The translations under genes and the position numbers were made by a program. Below are positions 63,961 to 64,000 of a DNA stretch of 64,000 nucleotides, in pieces. Under the pieces are notes generated by a model that was given only the letters and a program-made list of their open reading frames with translations, ran no database searches and was not told the DNA's origin. Origin of the DNA: Homarus americanus (lineage: Eukaryota; Arthropoda; Malacostraca; Decapoda; Nephropidae); assembly GCF_018991925.1 (NCBI RefSeq), contig NW_024735503.1, forward strand, positions 4,880,762 through 4,944,761. Direction: 5' to 3'. Position 1 is the stretch's first letter. Each line of letters opens with the position of its first letter.

Positions 63961-64000
63961 CTGGGCCAACAGTGAACAAATAACCAGGATGACCCACAGG

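Overview
The window is repeat-dominated animal nuclear DNA. The one host gene has introns and encodes the animal ciliogenesis/planar-polarity protein Fuzzy. Everything else recognisable is transposon relic, satellite or simple repeat. The mix (CR1-like and RNase H-bearing non-LTR elements, pogo/Tigger DNA transposons and their MITEs, a gypsy element, long dinucleotide tracts) fits a large arthropod genome. A decapod crustacean is my best guess, by recall of similar repeat ends and not by any search. There are no bacterial-type operons, RNA genes or CRISPR arrays.

Layout. 1-4430: a Tigger right end, a possible Tigger transposase relic, and the endonuclease, linker and RT start of a decayed CR1-like element, split by a 1.86 kb insertion. 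4431-6466: pyrimidine-rich minisatellite ending at a 100-N gap (6467-6566). 6567-31440: a 25 kb A+T-rich satellite with a ~186 bp monomer and, in its cleanest part, an ~889 bp five-monomer higher-order repeat. 31455-40208: three purine-rich minisatellite blocks, the same sequence type as the first block on the opposite strand. They are separated by an unrecognised 548 bp spacer and by a minus-strand non-LTR element with RT and RNase H remnants. 40209-47050: nested transposon relics, namely CR1-like 3' end and RT pieces, a nearly complete 2,626 bp Tigger element with one frameshift, and a minus-strand gypsy gag-pol relic. 47060-47760: an A/T-rich minisatellite sharing a motif with the big satellite. 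47902-60930: a 1,017 bp Tigger derivative, two small TA-flanked MITEs, a ~3.1 kb inverted-repeat element, a ~380 bp palindrome, microsatellites and unassigned unique DNA.

61101-64000 (minus strand): the 3' half of a fuzzy (fuz) homologue. Five exons join in a single reading frame across four GT-AG introns and follow the order of vertebrate FUZ. A further upstream exon and a terminal exon are proposed more tentatively. This is the only stretch I regard as functional host coding sequence.

Two cautions. The satellite shows a clean block at about 8.7-11.3 kb, while the rest is full of short, mostly deletion-type differences. That pattern suggests unpolished long-read consensus as readily as biological decay. 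The left satellite edge is also a scaffold gap, so its adjacency to the minisatellite is unproven. Long open frames in the pyrimidine/purine blocks, the TA tracts and the satellite are low-complexity artefacts.
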